Shown here piece after piece: positions 62,101 through 64,000 of a DNA stretch of 64,000 nt. Each line of letters starts with the position of its first letter. Position 1 is the stretch's first letter. Both the position numbers and the translations under genes were made by a program. Under the pieces are notes generated by a model, which was not told where the DNA came from, did no database searches, and saw only the letters and a program-made list of their open reading frames with translations. The stretch comes from Stentor coeruleus (Eukaryota; Ciliophora; Heterotrichea; Heterotrichida; Stentoridae). The DNA is taken from positions 1 to 64,000 of the forward strand of contig MPUH01000239.1 of NCBI GenBank assembly GCA_001970955.1. The letters are read 5' to 3'.

Positions 62101-62666
62101 AACTAACTTAAGATAAAAATATCATGAGAAATATAGTTTTGATGTTTAAAAATAAGAAAATAAGTAGAGATTGTTTATATAGGTTTATTATATGTTTTCT
62201 TATCATCACCGAAAATGAAAAAATAAAAATTCAGATCTTGGCAAATGGCTTAAGAAATGTTTTTTTTTTTTGAAAACTGATTGAATTTAGCTTCATTGCA
62301 ACTTTTGTAGTTCTCTTTAATTACAAAACATTATCAATCATTATTAAAAGATCAATATCTATTCAATATAAGCAATGAGGAAAATCTTAAATCCAACTCT
62401 TCCTCATTATCAAAATAGAAAAATATTGGGTGCTAAATATATTTTTTGAATACTTGAAGTTTGTTTCATGCAAATTGATATCCAATTTGCTATCTTAAAG
62501 ATTTTACTCATTTCAAATTTTCTAAGATTTAAAGTAAATTTAATATTAACTCTCTTCACAATTTTTTTTAGCATCACATCAAGCAAAACAAGTATCAAGT
62601 TCAATCCAATGATCCTTTAAAATTTTATCCTTTCATCATAAACTCATATCATAACAATAATAACAT
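62080..62666. other. Divergent spacer, SERCA and coiled-coil genes
   Basis: AT-rich. No gene; a 64-codon frame on the minus strand is not convincing. Confidence 0.6.
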
Positions 62667-64000
62667 ATGAACAGATCCTCAAGAAGATCAACAGTAAACA
62701 CAAATTTCCCAAAACTCAGAAAAACCGCAACATCTACTTCAGGAATTCCAATAAACAAAATCTATTCTACTATGGATCTCCGCCAGCCGACATCTGATGA
62801 AATTTTTGTTAGAGAAATTGAAAAGAAAATCGAAGAACAAAGAATAGACCTTGAAGAACGAAATGTTGCAATAAAATCGTTATTAGGGCATTTTGAAAAT
62901 ATAGCCTCAGTATGCAGGGATGAGAAAAACAAAAATATTGAATTCAGAACTCAAAACATGGAATTAGTTAAAGAAAATAGACAATTGAAAAGAATTATTG
63001 AAGAAAAAAATGCAGCTACTGAAAGAAATTGTTATTCACGAGTATCGAAAAGTCCTTTACTAGTTAATAAGGATGAAATTGATGTTATTCTTAAGGAAAA
63101 TGATAGTCTTAAAGAAGTTATTAAGTTAAAAGATAAAGAAATTGAAGAAAAAACTAGTGAAATTAGCAGTTTTACATATAAAGTTATGAATTATAGGGAA
63201 ATAAATTCAGGTATGGAAAAGAGTATAAATGATTTGAATGTGGAAATTAATATGAATAAGAATATTAAACGGAAACTTGAAGAAGAAATTTCGAGTTTAC
63301 ATGGGCAAAATCAGGTGTTAAATGAGAAAATTCAAGGGTTTTTGAGTCGGATTGAGGATCTTGAGAGAGAAATAAAAAAAAATAAGCTAGAATATGACGA
63401 GTTGATGAAAAATACGGAAATAAAGGATAGAGAAATTGCGAAAATGAGGACTTTGAATAATAAGCTTTGTAGTGAAAATCAGAAGATTACTGAGAATATG
63501 GCTAAAGAAAAAACAAAAGAGAAAAAAGAACTTGTTGAATATAAAAATAATTCGGAATTGATAGAAGCTTATATCAAGGAGTTATCTGCTGCGAATGAAA
63601 AAATTGATAGATTGGAGAAGAAAAAAATTGAAAAGTTTCACAGGATTAAAAAAGAACTTGTTGCAAGTTTGGAAGAGTTTAAGAAAAACAGCCAGAGTGA
63701 TATTTTGAAATATGAGAAAATTATCCAAGACCTCGAATTAGACAAAAAAACCAAAGATTCTAAAATCAAAGCACTCACTGACGAACTTAGTAGGTCAGAA
63801 ACTCAAAAGAACTCCTACCTCTCCGACCTTAACAAAACAGAAATTGCCCTAACAAACGAAAAGCATTCCTTGTCAACCCTCTCAACAAAGCACAACGAAA
63901 TCATATCCGAAACCCAAAAGCTCAAATCCCAACTAGAATCCCTTAACCAAACTCTAGAAAGACAATCAAAAAAGCTTATCAAACTACACAACTACAAACT
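62667..64000 (+). CDS. Long coiled-coil protein, cut by the window end
   Basis: Open from the ATG at 62667 (MNRSSRRSTVNTNFPKLRKT) to the last base without a stop, at least 444 residues. The first 45 residues are basic and Ser/Thr-rich. From about residue 48 (SDEIFVREIEKKIEEQRIDL) the protein is one long coiled coil (ENDSLKEVIKLKDKEIEEKT, LEREIKKNKLEYDELMKNTE, QLESLNQTLERQSKKLIKL). It could be a centrosomal, basal-body or Golgi tether type; nothing decides this. Base composition shifts from A/G-rich to C-richer after about 63.7 kb, while the frame stays open. Confidence 0.85.
   Translation, partial: MNRSSRRSTVNTNFPKLRKTATSTSGIPINKIYSTMDLRQPTSDEIFVREIEKKIEEQRIDLEERNVAIKSLLGHFENIASVCRDEKNKNIEFRTQNMELVKENRQLKRIIEEKNAATERNCYSRVSKSPLLVNKDEIDVILKENDSLKEVIKLKDKEIEEKTSEISSFTYKVMNYREINSGMEKSINDLNVEINMNKNIKRKLEEEISSLHGQNQVLNEKIQGFLSRIEDLEREIKKNKLEYDELMKNTEIKDREIAKMRTLNNKLCSENQKITENMAKEKTKEKKELVEYKNNSELIEAYIKELSAANEKIDRLEKKKIEKFHRIKKELVASLEEFKKNSQSDILKYEKIIQDLELDKKTKDSKIKALTDELSRSETQKNSYLSDLNKTEIALTNEKHSLSTLSTKHNEIISETQKLKSQLESLNQTLERQSKKLIKLHNYK

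Noticed and set aside
62410-62604. 64-codon minus-strand frame
   Set aside because: Within a divergent spacer, with no supporting features.
1-64000. tRNA, rRNA, CRISPR arrays, viral or retroelement genes, telomere repeats
   Set aside because: No B-box-like GGTTCGA.TCC sequence, no rRNA segments, no regular repeat-spacer arrays, no capsid, integrase or reverse-transcriptase motifs and no terminal telomere repeats were seen on reading.

Overview
The window looks like macronuclear DNA of a heterotrich ciliate, most probably Stentor coeruleus or a close relative. Three things point there. Genes use the standard code, with TAA, TAG and TGA all ending conserved proteins. The DNA is very AT-rich with short genes. 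Ten introns can be defined by protein continuity; all are exactly 15 nt, begin GT, end AG, and carry an A at position 10. The species name is inference. The intron structure is read from the sequence.

Layout. 0-10 kb: a probable 7TM-RGS receptor, a cyclophilin, a three-finger C2H2 protein, a coiled-coil protein with a possible PP1-docking motif, a Cys-tailed small protein, an ELMO-domain protein, mitochondrial bL33 and an unknown protein. 10-20 kb: mitochondrial MRM2-type rRNA methyltransferase, a small MGC-start protein, a CNNM/DUF21-CBS membrane protein, an aspartyl-protease homologue that has lost both catalytic Asp motifs, and a mitochondrial carrier. 20-35 kb: probable ciliary or basal-body proteins (FAM166-like, coiled coils), EF-hand protein, Qc-SNARE, CNBD K+ channel, three-exon IQ protein, ubiquitin-fold small protein and a regulatory NAD-IDH subunit. 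35-49 kb: a split EF-hand-like gene, two tandem centrin-like genes, a large charged coiled-coil protein, PP5, an AGC kinase with a lipidation-type N-terminus and SSNA1/DIP13. 49-57 kb: the least ordinary region, a sparse array of four related tiny genes starting MGC, separated by 1-2 kb AT-rich spacers. 57-64 kb: ankyrin protein, SERCA Ca2+ pump and a long coiled-coil protein cut by the window end.

Themes. Many genes fit calcium, membrane and cilium/cortex biology (SERCA, CNBD channel, centrin-like proteins, IQ protein, EF-hand proteins, SSNA1, FAM166-like). Four genes encode family members lacking hallmark catalytic or ligand residues (aspartyl protease, ELMO, IDH, CNBD).

The best candidate for something undescribed is the array of small MGC proteins. 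They fall into two subfamilies with a shared C-terminal signature around [RK][AV]P[IV]..[LF]..N.LY..R. Two neighbouring copies also share an upstream palindrome in which paired base changes keep the symmetry.

Caution: five of the six single-N positions are flanked by direct copies of 54-93 bp, so they look like unmerged contig ends. Three genes carry frame-breaking tandem duplications of the same style without an N; each becomes a whole-codon reading frame if collapsed to one copy.
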